DNA of 62,000 bases, from contig RPFO01000050.1 of NCBI GenBank assembly GCA_009746045.1, positions 4,877,228 to 4,939,227 of the forward strand, given 5' to 3'. The position numbers and the translations under genes were made by a program. The stretch's first letter is position 1. Every line of letters begins with the position of its first letter. This document shows positions 1 through 18,082 of this stretch, one piece after another. This DNA is from Mesostigma viride (taxonomy: Eukaryota; Streptophyta; Mesostigmatophyceae; Mesostigmatales; Mesostigmataceae). The notes beneath the pieces are model-generated. The model was not told where the DNA came from and did no database searches. It saw only the letters and a list, made by a program, of their open reading frames with translations.

Positions 1-450
<450 letters not shown>

Positions 451-1170
451 GTCCCACGCCGCACGTGGGCAGCAGAGTATCTATAGTGGCCGAGGGCCGG
501 ATGTATTTAGTATCGGTGGTACTATCGGGGTCAACTTTCACTAGCAACTCACAGCTCTGTTGGGAAGGTTCAGTTCAGTTCAGTTCAGTTCAGTTCATTT
601 CATTTCATTTCAGTTCAGTTCAGTTCAGTTCAGTTCAGTTCAGTTGGTTCCCACGCCGCACTGTCGGGACTCGGGAAGGTATGTAAATAAACTTGGACCT
701 TATACCAAGTCACTACCAACCGGCGAGCGGCGTGGGAATAAAATAGGTATCTTACCGTATCTTACAAGCTTTTTGCGATAGTCTGGCGAGGACACTTGGC
801 AAACCTCTTTGCTGTTTGTTGGCGGCGAGACTTGGAGAGCTACGGAGATGTGGCATGCGGATTGACATGCGTTGTTGAGTTTTAGCAACTGGCAACATCC
901 CGGCTGTGCGTGCGTTCGCCAGCCGCGTCATTCTGCTAAATTCTTCTTCGAATGTAGAGAATCGAAGGCCAGGGGGATACTAGCATTTGACAATGTCTTA
1001 ACACAACATGATCGTCCTGATGTGGTACAAAGACGGCGCTATTAGAAAGATCCTTCAAAATTTCGAACTATCCACGGGTATTGTAGAACGAACATGAAGG
1101 CATTTGTTCGTTGGTGCTCGTGTCGGCCGTCTCCATCAGCCCGGCCGGGAGTTAGCTTGTAGTACGACTG
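451..1170. other. Intergenic sequence upstream of the GT29 gene, with a CAGTT pentanucleotide array
   Basis: A (CAGTT)n/(CATTT)n array lies at about 569-646, between two copies of a CCCACGCCGCA motif (452 and 650). I see no convincing gene in the rest. The presumed promoter and 5' UTR of the GT29 gene must lie here, but I recognise no TATA box or other core element. Confidence 0.6.
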
Positions 1171-8696
<7,526 letters not shown>

Positions 8697-8919
8697 TAGA
8701 GCGGAGGCCACCTCGTGTGTGCATTACCTGCAAAACGAGAACTCCCATATGCTGGGAGTTTCTTGCAGGCAGGAGAGCATGTTAACCGAGTAACCAGTTT
8801 TGTTTTTTTTTTTGTTTTTTTTTTCACTGAGGGAGTTTCAAGCCGTCTAGCCATGCAAATTATGTCAAGGACCAGGAGTGGACTGGCTGGTACAGGGTGC
8901 CAAGTACAGGATGGCATTG
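8697..8919. other. 3' flank of the GT29 gene
   Basis: Holds a poly-T stretch (8801-8824) interrupted by single G residues, and otherwise nothing recognisable. The presumed 3' UTR lies here. Confidence 0.5.
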
Positions 8920-9235
8920 GAATGAATACGACCTGTAACAGCCATATCAGTGATCGCAGTGGTGGTGCTTACAACTGGACACTCCTGGCCACTAGGAACA
9001 CCTGCCCTGATCATGCGAGATTGTTTTTAGCTGAACCGTCTAGGTCTCGATGAGCGTCAGCCAGCCAAAATGTTTAATGTCCACGGCTACACATATACAC
9101 CTCCATTCATTTCCATCATCCTGAGCGACTCGACAAACCCGGATAAGATAACAGCAGGCTCGAGGTACCATGGTCCGGATTCTTCCAGATTTCTGGCCTG
9201 CGCTGGTTGTCTCCTTGATATGGCCATGCTCACAT
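8920..9235 (+). mobile_element. Dispersed repeat of about 320 bp, SINE-like, copy 1
   Basis: Shares with 27345-27650, colinearly and over its whole length, the landmarks GATCGCAG..GGTGCT, CCCTGATCA, CCGTCTAGGTC, CAGCC, GATAACRGCAGGCTCGAG and TTTCTGGCCTGCGCT..TTGTCTCCTTGAT. No ORF. A weak polymerase-III B-box-like GGCTCGAAACTC is present in the 27-kb copy about 45 bp after an A-box-like segment. The SINE class is inferred only. Confidence 0.5.
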
Positions 9236-9269
9236 ACCTGTATATCATTGTCGTCAAGCCACGAGCCAC

Positions 9270-10145
9270 GAGGTAGCCATGGCTGACGGCGGAGCTCATA
9301 ACTTTCACGGTTGAGCACCAAATTTAGCCGTGAATATCACAATCGACGCGACTTTCTACGACGCACATGCTGATGTAATTGTCCGAAGCTATTACGCAAT
9401 ATACGATGAGCAAACGCTTATCGACGCAACGCAGCCTGGCGGCTGCGCTCGGCAATGAAAATACGTCTGCAGCTTCGCCCTCGGGTCCGGAAGGCAGCGG
9501 TGACACTAGTCGCGCACTGGTGGTCGTCCAGCACCCTCCCGGGCTTCCTGCCTCGCCTTCAGCCTCGCCCGAGCCCAAACGCAGCCGCCCAACCGAACCG
9601 AGCTGGTCTGAGTACGACTTTGACGTTGACGAGTTATTTTCCACCTTCGACGTCAACAGACCCGGCTATTTCAACAAGGCACACATCCGGATACTGGAGC
9701 TCCTGTTTTATGGGTCGTATGCCTTCCTTATGGGCCAGCCAGGGCGACACATTCTGACCTGGCCTGGCCCCAAGGGCATTCCCAAAAGGGTAGGGAAACC
9801 TGTCACGAACTACATCCAGATGTTGCTGGACGACCTAGTGGTCCCAGCCCAGTTTGAATACCGCATCCACTCTCTGGCGACGGGAGCTACGGCCGACCTA
9901 CCTCCAGCTCCGGCAGACCAAGGCGGGCCAGCCAGTGTACTGGAAGGGGGCGGCCATCTACGTCGGCCACAAGCCCTGGCACGCGACCCCCTCGACCACC
10001 GCGGCCCCAGCGACTCCAGAAGCCCCAGTCTAGGAGAATACAGCAGCCGAGTAGTGTAGAATAGTTAGACAGTGGCCTTGTACATGCCCGCCTACTACAG
10101 GCACTATACCAGCTGAGGCCTAGCCTTTTAATCATGTACATGTGT
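9270..10145 (+). mobile_element. ORF1-only retroposon copy 1, internally rearranged
   Basis: The 5' leader (GCTCATAACTTTCACG to ATACGATGAGCAAACG) is the same as at 33645-33770 (+) and, inverted, at 33280-33420. The copy runs through a chimeric ORF1 and ends in the 3' UTR shared with the other copies (GTACATG..CAGGCACTATACCAGCTGAG). About 0.9 kb against about 2 kb for copy 3, so much of ORF1 is missing. Confidence 0.8.
9406..10059 (+). pseudogene. Chimeric ORF1 pseudogene (ORF1 N-terminus + ORF2 C-terminal piece + ORF1 C-terminus)
   Basis: It starts with the family N-terminus MSKRLSTQRSLAAALGNEN and the Pro/Ser-rich SPEPKRSRPTEPSW region. After ELLFYGSYAFLM it switches to a segment (GQPGRHILTWPGPKGIPKR ... 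VVPAQFEYRIHSL) homologous to the C-terminal end of the LINE ORF2 at 61370-61580 (minus). It then returns, out of frame, to the ORF1 C-terminal DNA that elsewhere encodes RRRELWP..LQLRQ..GQPVYWKGAAIY. The frame stays open by chance to 10059. It is probably a template-switch or recombination product and not a working nucleic-acid-binding protein. Confidence 0.75.
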
Positions 10146-10611
10146 GCCTATGATGAGCCACCCTCCAGATGATGCCTAGCTTTATTTAATTATGCCGTGC
10201 CCATGCAGGGAGTAACTCTCTGCTGAGACGCCATGCCCTAGCTTCTGTATAGCTATGCTGATCTTCCCCCCCATGACAGGCTCCCCCTTAGCTGGGCATA
10301 GCTTGAAGCGCTCCAGATACGGCAAAGCGCAGGGGGGAAACCGGTATACTGGAGGGGGGACGTCATCCACGTCGACCACAAGCCGGCTTGGCAGGCACCC
10401 CCAGTCTAGGGAATATAGCAGTAGTGTAGATTTAAGGCTAGCCTACAACGCGGCCCCAGCGCATGTGCGCCCATAAGGGCCATGGATGATGCATTTAAGA
10501 ATTTAGCCACGCCATGCCTATAACGGGACCCCCATGGATGTTGCACTAAGAATTTAGCCTGCGCTGGTTGTCTCCTTGATGCTATGCCTATGCAGAGAGA
10601 TGCTCTCTGTC
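10146..10611 (+). other. Scrambled retroposon 3' UTR and ORF1 tail pieces
   Basis: Contains a second copy of the 3' UTR segment (CATGCCCTAGC..GATGATCTTCCCCC-type, 10190-10310) and a short ORF1 C-terminal scrap at about 10330-10410 (VYW.GG.hVDHKP-like, frame-broken). A solitary GCCTGCGCTGGTTGTCTCCTTGAT (10557-10580) is the 3' end of the SINE-like repeat. Confidence 0.6.
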
Positions 10612-13600
10612 GAGAATTAATTAATTAATTAGACTCGTGCTCCCGTTGGGGAGTCACGGAGCATTAACCCCGATGGATGGATGGATGGGTGCACACATTC
10701 CTACCGGTCTAATCTATCTACATTGGCTACATACTACATCTATCTAACAACATTCTAACTACAACATCTATCTAGGCAGCCGCACGCTGCCCTAGGGGGA
10801 GCTATCTAGCGTGCCTCCCGCGGGATTGCACACGCGGGCGCTTCCCCACTGGGGGGGGCTCGTTGTCCTCTATGACCTGGGCCCACTTGGCCTTGTCCAT
10901 CATCTTCTTCCAAATCACGGAGAGGCCTAGGCCCCCCATGTCCTCTACTAGCTGTTCCTTGAAGGTGCGGGCCTTGCGGCGTCTAACATCACTGGGCCCA
11001 GCCCACGTCAGGAGGTGCCGGCCAGGCTGGGCTGGTCGCAGTCCTGCGGGGGGGCCACGTGAGGTGTCTACCTGGTTGGTGCGAGCTAGGTGCCCTACTA
11101 GCTGCAGGCGGCGTTGCTTAATTGTGCTGGTGATATAGGGCATGCCCTGGTACAGGTCCTCATTGCGGACATGAGCAGCATATCCTACTCTGAAAATGGA
11201 ACGCAGCATGCTGGTGACCGCGCCGTCCAGCTTGCGGGCCAGGTCGGCGGTGAGGGTCCACGTCTCGGCGCCATACGTGAGAACAGGAAGGACGAGGACC
11301 TTGAACAGGTCCTGTTTCTCGATCTTGCCCAGGGGCTTGCGCCACAGGGCCCGGTACTGGCGTAAAGCGTGCCAGGCGAGGGAGATGCGGTGGTCCACAT
11401 CAACCTCGCAGCTAGGGAGCAGGCTGCCCAGCAGCTTAACGCGGTCCCGATACAGGACTCGAGAGCCGTCTAGGAGATAGAGGGGCGGCGCTGGGTTGGT
11501 GAGCCCAACCGCCAGGGCCTCTGTCTTCTTGCTGACCTCAAGCCCCACTGCACGGGCCTCGAGAGCCAGGCAGTCAAGCCATGTCTGCACGTGCTCAGTG
11601 TCCTCGAAGAGGGTGGTGTCGTCTGCGTAAATGATGTCTGCTAGCCGAATCTCCGTGTCCGCACCGCCATGCCAGAATTTGTTAGCAACCTGCACTCCTG
11701 GTTCCCTGCCCACGATGCGGGCAAATCGCTTGCGCGCCTGAATCATTACGTATTCGACAACAATAATGAACAGGTAGGGCGACAGCACGCAGCCCTGCCA
11801 CACACCCTTCTGTAAAGGGCATGGGGGCGTGGTCCCGTAAGAAGTGCGCACCGAAGTGGTGGACCCTTCATACAGGTTGCGGATGACAGCAATCAGGGGG
11901 CGGGGGATCCGGAACAACTCGAGGATGTCCCAAAGCGCAGGCCAGAAAACCGAATCGAAGGCTTTGATGAAGTCCACCAGCACAAGGTGCAAAGGGGACT
12001 CACCAGGCTGAAGGCGTTGCAGTTCCTCCACCAGTCGGCGAGTAGCGAAGAGCGCCTGTACTGTGTTGCGACCTGAACGGAAGCCGTGCTGAGTCTCGCT
12101 GAGGTGACCGTCCAGGGCCGTGCGCAGGCGGTTCAGGATGAGCCGCATAAGAAGCTTGAGGGGGGCACTTTGAATGCACACCCCTCTGTAGTTGCCGGGG
12201 TCGGCAGGCGACCCCTTGTTCTTGTACAGCATCGTGCGAAAACTGTGTTGCCAGGCCGCTGGAGGTGGTTGCGACGACAGCAGAAGGCGGTTGCAGATGT
12301 CCCGGAAGAGCAGCATAACACCTGTGTCCTCGAATTCGGCTGCAAGTTTTACAACTGCGGCCGGAATCTCGTCAGAGCCGGTGGCTGCGTCATAACGCAG
12401 GCGCTGGACCGCCTCCGTGACCTCGCGAGAGGTGAAAGGAGGCATGTCAGACGGGTCGCCAAGTGGGCCGACCAGCGGGGGGACTAGGTAGTCCGCCGCT
12501 GACCTAGGCGGGGCCGGGGGCCCTGCGGGGCCGGCCAGGGCGGCCGGGCGGGCGGCGGCGGCTGGGAGCAGGGGTGGGGGCGGCGCAGCTGTCCCCACGA
12601 CCTCGGCCGTGGCCGTGGCCCAGGTACGAAGCCGCTTGGCTGGGGCGCCGGGGACGTCGTGGCGGTGGGGCCGGCCGAGGCCGTCCGGGTGCCCGAGGCG
12701 CTTGTACCAGAACCAGGCCCCCTTGCCGTCGTGCTTCTGCTGGCAGCTGCGCAGGTCCTTGACCATCTGCTGAGCATCTGCCTTCTCAGCCTGCTCGTAG
12801 GCGGCCCTCAGAGCTGCTTGCAGCCCAGGTTTGGCGATCGGATCTCTGTTGCGGCGGAGCATCTGCCTGGCGGCGACCACTGTCGGTGCGTGACGGTGGA
12901 CAGCAAGCTGCCGACGCGGAGGCAAGGTGGGGAGGGTGCGGGCAGCCAGGCGATACTTGGCGGCGACACCACGGAGGATCACTGAAATATCCCCCGGCGG
13001 CGGAATGGCGTGTAACTGCTGTCGGCTGCCCCCGGCGTCGAATACGGCCAGGAAATCATCCCTGTGCGACATAGCGGCCTGCTCTGCTGCTGACATCTTG
13101 TCGGCATCCTTCAGCACAATCCGGAGCACTTTCAGATCTGGCTGAGGTGCCAGCTGTCGCGACGGTTTCACCCCAGGAAACCGCAATCTGATGCGAGCGA
13201 GCACGAGACGATGATCAGATTCCACCGTGCTGACAGAATCTTGCAGGACGCGAGCATCGACAACTGAGGGGCGCTGAGCCCGACGTACGCAGACATAATC
13301 AAGGCACACCACCCGATCCGACGGCCCAAAAAAGGTGGCCAGCTGCTCAGCGGGGCGTGCGAAAGAAGCATTGCATGCAACCAGCGCAGATTCTGCCAGC
13401 AGATTCGCAAATAAAGGCGTGTTACCGTTGGCTGTCGTGTTGGTTGGGGAATACTGAGCGCCCCCAGTGCCAACTGGCAGCGTGGCGTTGGCGTCGAGCA
13501 GCATAACCAGGAAGTGCCGAGCTGGAATGTTGGCCTCCTCCTCCTTGAGGGCGTCGAAGAAGGCCTCGCGTTCCGCCTGAGCTCGACCCGCATGTGGTGC

Positions 13601-13921
13601 ATATCCCACGATAACGGTTAGCGTGTGGTGTGAGTGGCCCTCAGTGGCCGAAAAAGTGGCCACTAGCACACGCGGGGACCGCAGCACGATGGACTGGAGC
13701 TGCTCTGATGCTGCCGGCGAGCACAAGAGGCCCACACCACCTTGGCCCGGCGCGTCGCCGCCACCATAGTGGAACCGCCAGCCTGCCCGCAGGTCGTCGA
13801 CCAGCAGACCGTTGACCGCGTGCTGAGGGTCAACGGTGCGTCGGTGCTCCTGGACTCCAAGAACAGCGATCTTGTTGTCGGCGCACAGGGCGATCAGCTC
13901 GTCGACGCGTTGGCGTGCTGG

Positions 13922-15455
13922 CCGTGTTGGTTCGTACGGCACCTCGGGTATGAAAATACGCCGTATTCCACGGTACTGACGCTTTCGACCGCGTACGCCG
14001 TACGATTTACTTTGGACTTCGCCGAATATGGAGGTCGTGGACGTGTCACGCGGTGGGGAGAGGCCCAGACCTGTCAGTGGTACTAAAATTGCTGAAATTG
14101 CAGCGAGTGCATAGCTACTTGCTAGTACACGCGTGACGGTGTGCCTTTCTACATTTTTTGACAGGATTTTTTATTCGCGGGAGAAAAGCTGCGAGGGGAC
14201 AGAGCATGCATGGCAGAATCATAAGGTTTAGGGACGGGTGCACTTCCAGAAAGACGCAGAAGAGTGAAGACGCAATTAAAGCAAATAGAGGGTGCCGGGT
14301 GCGCCGGTTCATGTATTGTGCGCTAGGCAATCCTAAAAGAGGCGACCATGCCTAGAGTTCCAGTCGTCAAAAGGGGAGAGGAGTATCAATACCTCCACCT
14401 GATTGACGAGGTGGAAAAGACCGTGAGTGGGGAAGACGTGGTAGTCGGCCAGAGGTGGCCAGGCGTGCAAGCTGTGCGATTACAAGTTCGGCAGGCCTGG
14501 CAACTTTAGCAAGGATCGCGCTGTCGGCCATCTCGGCCACATCCCCAACAAGGGAGCCACATTTTGCCAGCAGTCTAGGAATGTAGAAGGCCTGATCGGG
14601 AGGCTTCAGGCGGCTGAGGCAGCCCGGTTGGAAAAGAAGGAGCAAAAGGCAGTGCTCGGTGCCCGCGTTGCCAAGGCCCTTCTGCCTGCCGCTGCCCCGG
14701 GTGCTGGCCCTTGTGGCTCTGGCAAGGCAGTGCAGAAGACGATTCCACAGTGCTTTCACCAACGCGCAGCTCCAGGAAGTCCGCCTTGCCCAGGCCTCTT
14801 TCTTTTACGAGAATGGCATTCCGTTTCACGTCGCCGCCAGCGCCTCGTACAAGAACATGATCGCGGCAGTGGCAAAGTATGGACCTGCCGCAGCAGTGAA
14901 GGTCAATTCTGGGTTCATTGCCTTGATTTTATTTCTTAGGGATTCGTGGCATGCACTTGTTGTCATTGTGCAGCGAAGCTGCCATCTATAGTGCTATGAC
15001 ATCCTCTGCATCGAGGCTGCCAGAGCTCTGGGTGCATTATACCATTCAATCATGTATTATGTTGTCAATAATGCATTGTAATAAAAGAGACCGGTGTTAG
15101 ATGGTCAATAGTTTGCGTGTCCACAATATACAAATGTACTTGAAGGATGTATTGCAATGTCGATCTAAGTGTGGCAGGTGGCAAGTCACTGCCATTATGC
15201 TCATTAATGAATAGCAGAGAGCATAGTACATAGTAACATTTGTTGGATGCAGGGCCACACATCCTTAGAATACCCCGTACTTTAAGCCTTGGCCTCAATA
15301 ATACCCCGTACTTTTTTAGCACAATTTCAAAAATACCCCGTATGCCGTACTGCGTGTTTTTTCGCGTATTTTTTACCCCTCGCAAAAATACCTGTATTTT
15401 TACAGTACGCAAGGGTTTTACCGAGTACCCCGTACTGCCGTACAGACCAACACGG
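13922..15455 (+). mobile_element. hAT-family DNA transposon remnant, 1534 bp, with perfect 8-bp TSD
   Basis: Ends are CCGTGTTGG...CCAACACGG, with inverted-repeat similarity over about 28 bp (GTGTTGGTnnGTACGGCA then GGGTA). It is flanked by the direct repeat CGTGCTGG at 13914-13921 and 15456-15463. An 8-bp TSD and a CAGTGTTGG-like end are hAT hallmarks. Near the right end is an AT-rich stretch with repeated TACCCCGTAC motifs (15273-15445), perhaps transposase binding sites. Removing the element plus one TSD copy restores the LINE ORF2 frame. Confidence 0.92.
14348..14960 (+). pseudogene. BED-finger/DUF659 hAT transposase fragment
   Basis: Three frames carry hAT-like sequence in order. Near 14470-14580 is a BED-type finger reading CKLCDYKFGRPGNFSKD, then GHLGHIPNKG and a final Cys. 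A Lys/Ala-rich linker follows. At about 14752-14900 is a DUF659-like stretch, FTNAQLQEVRLAQASFFYEN followed by GIPFHVAASASYKNM and YGP. The catalytic DDE core and C-terminal dimerisation region are absent. Frameshifts separate the pieces. It is the decayed N-terminal third of the transposase that once belonged to the surrounding element. Confidence 0.75.
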
Positions 15456-15919
15456 CGTGCTGGGGTGCCGCCGCACGTAGAAGGATCTGCAGGGAGGGTG
15501 CGCACGTTAAAACTTGCAATGCCAAGAATGGGCCGTTGCCCTATTAGCGGGGGGGTGGGGGTGGGGGTGGGGGTGGAGAAGGGTAGTGCTGGAGGTGGGG
15601 GTGGGGGTGGGGGGGGGGGGAGGGGGAGGGTGGCGATTGGGGTTAATGCTTGTCAACGCATGGAGGCTTTCTTTCAGGACGGATATGCGTCGTCTCCGTC
15701 CTGGCTGGGGTCGCCGGCGTGTCGACTGGGCCTCATCCCGCTCAAGGCGGGCTAGGAGGCGGGTGAGGCTGGTAAATTGGCGGGAAGGTTGACCGTGGCG
15801 TGCCTGGCGACCTTGCATCCTGATCATGCTCGCACGGTGCGACATGAGGATGGAAAGGGGCTTGTTTATAAAGGCTATGCCCAAAGCCTATTGTACCGCG
15901 AGGCCGCGAGGGTGTGCCC

Positions 15920-17182
15920 TTACCGGGCGGCATCCATACCCGGGACGTGCGTAGACGATGATGACGCAGCTGGGGCGGGCCTGGTACGGCCCGACTTGTG
16001 CCGCTTGTTAGGAGCCTGCGCCTCCGTGCGCTGGCCGTTGATGAATAGCACAGGGGTGTCGTGGACGAGGCGGACGTAGACCTTCTGGCGGTCGTGCCTG
16101 GCCTTGATCGCCACGTCGCTGCCCAGCAGACCATTCTTGATGACGAGCTGGGCCGGTGAGAGGAGGTCGTCGAGGCTCGGCGCGTTCTTCCCGCCTAGGA
16201 GCTTGCGGGCCTGGAGTACCTTCACCTTGCTGGCCACATTCGCAAAGGTCACCCGGATGGGGCCAGGCTGGCCCGCCATCCAGGCTGCCGACTCAATGCG
16301 GATGCGTTCGTTGCCCAGTTGCAGCCTGCCCACGATGAGGCTGTGGTACAGGCGTTGCGCTAGCATCAGGTCCGTTTCAGGCTGCTGTGCAACCTGGAAA
16401 TACCGGACCACTATACTGCGTGAGCGCAGGTCCTCCTCGACCGCAGTCTTGTGGGCTGCAGCCCCCCTGCGTGCTGCATCTTCCATCAGGTTGGCAATGT
16501 CCGTCTGTTTTACCACGTTAGCATAGCTGGTGAGTGCAGGGGCTGCTGGCTGGGGAGGTGTGGCCAGGGCGGCCTTGACCTCGGCAATGCTGGATTGGAG
16601 CGCAGCAGTGTCTTGACGGATAGCGGTGGACAAGGTGCCGAGTTGGGCAGCCATGTCTGCGACTTTCTTATTGAGCTTGTGCAGGTCTGCTGCTTCCGGG
16701 GAAGCGTCAGGGGTGTTGGCGGTGCCATGGTCGGCGTCCTCGAAAGCGGCAAAGAGTGCCCGGAGGCAGGGGGCCTGCGCGTGGCTCAGGAAAACAGAAA
16801 GTCGAAGCTCTGGCTCGTCCATGACGGCAAGCTCGTCCACGGAAATGGTCTCGCCAAGCGTGCCAGGAAAATAGATCGGAGTTTTGTTGTCGTTCATGAG
16901 GTGCAGGATAGCCCGCGCCTCCTCGGCGGTAAGCGAAAAGAACCGGTGCTCGGCAACAACCTTGCCAGGCATGAAGTCCGCTGGGTCAAACTCAGCGTCG
17001 GCGATGGCGTCGTCGTCGTCGTCGTCAAGGGGGTCGGTCTCACGGGAAACCTCGCTGGAAGAAGGAGCCGCAGGCGGAGGGATCTGGCTGTCCATCTCGT
17101 CGACGGGGCCGGAGCAATGCCGCTTAGACGAAACGTTAATGGCGGCATCAGCAGACGATGGCTGGGTCGCAATGGTGTCCAT
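15920..17182 (-). CDS. LINE ORF1, RNA-binding chaperone-like protein, 420 aa
   Basis: Begins MDTIATQPSSADAAINVSS. An acidic low-complexity part (DDDDDDAIADAEFD) comes near residue 55. A heptad-like stretch at about 170-215 (LHKLNKKVADMAAQLGTLST) suggests a coiled coil. A C-terminal globular region at about 250-380 (RSIVVRYFQVAQQ ... IRVTFANVASKVKVLQARKL) resembles the RRM/CTD arrangement of L1 ORF1p. The tail is basic (RTEAQAPNKRHKSGRTRP). In L1-type elements this protein coats element RNA and forms trimers. Here the function is inferred from layout and from its place just upstream of ORF2. The frame is intact. It is not the same family as the shorter ORF1 proteins at 28 and 33 kb, though the leaders resemble each other. 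Confidence 0.72.
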   Translation of the reverse strand: MDTIATQPSSADAAINVSSKRHCSGPVDEMDSQIPPPAAPSSSEVSRETDPLDDDDDDAIADAEFDPADFMPGKVVAEHRFFSLTAEEARAILHLMNDNKTPIYFPGTLGETISVDELAVMDEPELRLSVFLSHAQAPCLRALFAAFEDADHGTANTPDASPEAADLHKLNKKVADMAAQLGTLSTAIRQDTAALQSSIAEVKAALATPPQPAAPALTSYANVVKQTDIANLMEDAARRGAAAHKTAVEEDLRSRSIVVRYFQVAQQPETDLMLAQRLYHSLIVGRLQLGNERIRIESAAWMAGQPGPIRVTFANVASKVKVLQARKLLGGKNAPSLDDLLSPAQLVIKNGLLGSDVAIKARHDRQKVYVRLVHDTPVLFINGQRTEAQAPNKRHKSGRTRPAPAASSSSTHVPGMDAAR

Positions 17183-17484
17183 GCACAGCGTCGACTAGTT
17201 GCGTGATGGTATGAGGCGCTGATTCCCCCCCATCGGCGGGGGAGTGGGAGGCGGCTGAAGGTGATTCCGCCATGGCTACTTTCCGGAAAATACGATCCCT
17301 GCCTGCGCTGCGTTTTATGATATTGCGCTAAATCTTGGGCGATGGCGGCTGAAAATTATATCATCGTGTTCGTCATCAAAAGACGCATCTACTGCAATTT
17401 ACCCGACCAAATTTCATGCCCGGATGTAAAAGTTATGAGCATTCTCGGCATCCATAGCTCGCCACACCGTTGTTGGTGTGGGCA

Positions 17485-17748
17485 CATCCCAAAAATGTCG
17501 AGAAGCCATGCCCTAGCTCTTGTATAGCCATGATGATCTTCCCCACCTATGACAGGCTCCCCTTAGCTGGGCGTTGCCCGAGACTCTGGGTGGTGCAGGT
17601 GCCCTAGTGCACCTAGAGCAAGTGTTGTTTACATTCCCACCCTTGCGCAGGAAGTAGCTTAGAATGTATTATAGGCCATGCCCCTTCTCAAGGGCTATGT
17701 GCTACAGATACTCCCAACGGAGTTATGTTCCTAATTAGTTAATTAATG
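17485..17748 (+). mobile_element. 5'-truncated ORF1-only retroposon 3' end
   Basis: Matches the 3' UTR of copy 3 (35345-35620): CATGCCCTAGCTCTTGTATA, TTAGCTGGGC, GGAAGTAGCTTAGAATGTAT and the terminal hairpin CTCCCAACGGAG, then a TAAT/TTAA tail. Confidence 0.8.
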
Positions 17749-17967
17749 GTGGCACGGCTAGGCAAACATTCTAGGCATGGCTGCCATGGCGGCAGTGACT
17801 ACCAATGATTCAAGCTAGGGCTAGTCTAGCCCGCTGGGCCGGGCGTCCACAGGCTTGTGGTTGATCATCAGGTCCCCGCCCCTCCAGTACACCTTGGGCT
17901 TCTGGGGGTCCTTCTTGTGGCGGAGGTATTCAGGCCACAGGTCGCGTCGCTGCTGCTGCTGAGCGGG

Positions 17968-17999
17968 CCCTAAGCACGTCTGGATTTGTACTAGAACAC
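17968..17999 (+). repeat. Left 32-bp terminal inverted repeat
   Basis: Identical over all 32 bases to the reverse complement of 26972-27003. Preceded by GGG (17965-17967). Confidence 0.95.
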
Positions 18000-18082
18000 T
18001 ACTACAAATTGAGATTTTTCAAACTTTGTTATTTAGGGCCTCTCGTAAGTCCAAAGCATGTAGGTTATTGTCCCAACATGTT

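Larger units (their letters stand above)
10802..15845 (-). pseudogene. LINE ORF2: AP-endonuclease + reverse transcriptase, split by hAT
   Basis: Bases 13921-10802 read as about 1040 uninterrupted codons. The endonuclease shows AVLGVQEHRR, LLDANATLP and ESDHRLVLARIRL. The reverse transcriptase shows NYRGVCIQSAPLK, LVLVDFIKAFDSV (catalytic Asp), KGVWQGCVLSPYLF and IIYADDTTLF (YADD box). The C-terminal region has LTYGAETWTLT and RRLQLVGHLAR. I see no RNase H or zinc knuckle. The first Met at 13942 lies inside the hAT terminus and is not the real start. The N-terminal endonuclease motif ASFNVRTL lies beyond the insert, at about 15490-15530, and the two parts join in frame across one target copy. 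Further upstream, Met at 15845 opens a frame that must shift within the C-rich tract at 15549-15622. The protein would copy element RNA at nicked target DNA. This copy is inactivated by the insertion. Confidence 0.88.
10612..17465 (-). mobile_element. Two-ORF non-LTR retrotransposon (LINE), interrupted by a hAT element
   Basis: In minus orientation: a 5' leader (about 17183-17465) that resembles the ORF1-only family leader; ORF1 (17182-15920); ORF2 with AP-like endonuclease and reverse transcriptase (15845-10802); a 3' UTR; and a TTAA tandem tail at 10615-10632, after a CTCCC-CAAC-GGGAG hairpin. Without the 1.5-kb hAT insert the element is about 5.3 kb. The two-ORF layout is L1/RTE-like. I cannot assign a clade without phylogeny. 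A near-identical truncated copy lies at about 36000-36655. Confidence 0.88.

Noticed and set aside
12086-13145. Several plus-strand frames of 60-130 codons opposite the LINE ORF2
   Set aside because: Antisense shadows of a GC-rich coding region; none shows a domain.
13930-13942. Met at 13942 as the ORF2 start
   Set aside because: It lies in the hAT terminal repeat; the real reading continues beyond the insertion.
14115-14829. Minus-strand frames across the hAT remnant
   Set aside because: Shadows; the BED and DUF659-like motifs are all on the plus strand.
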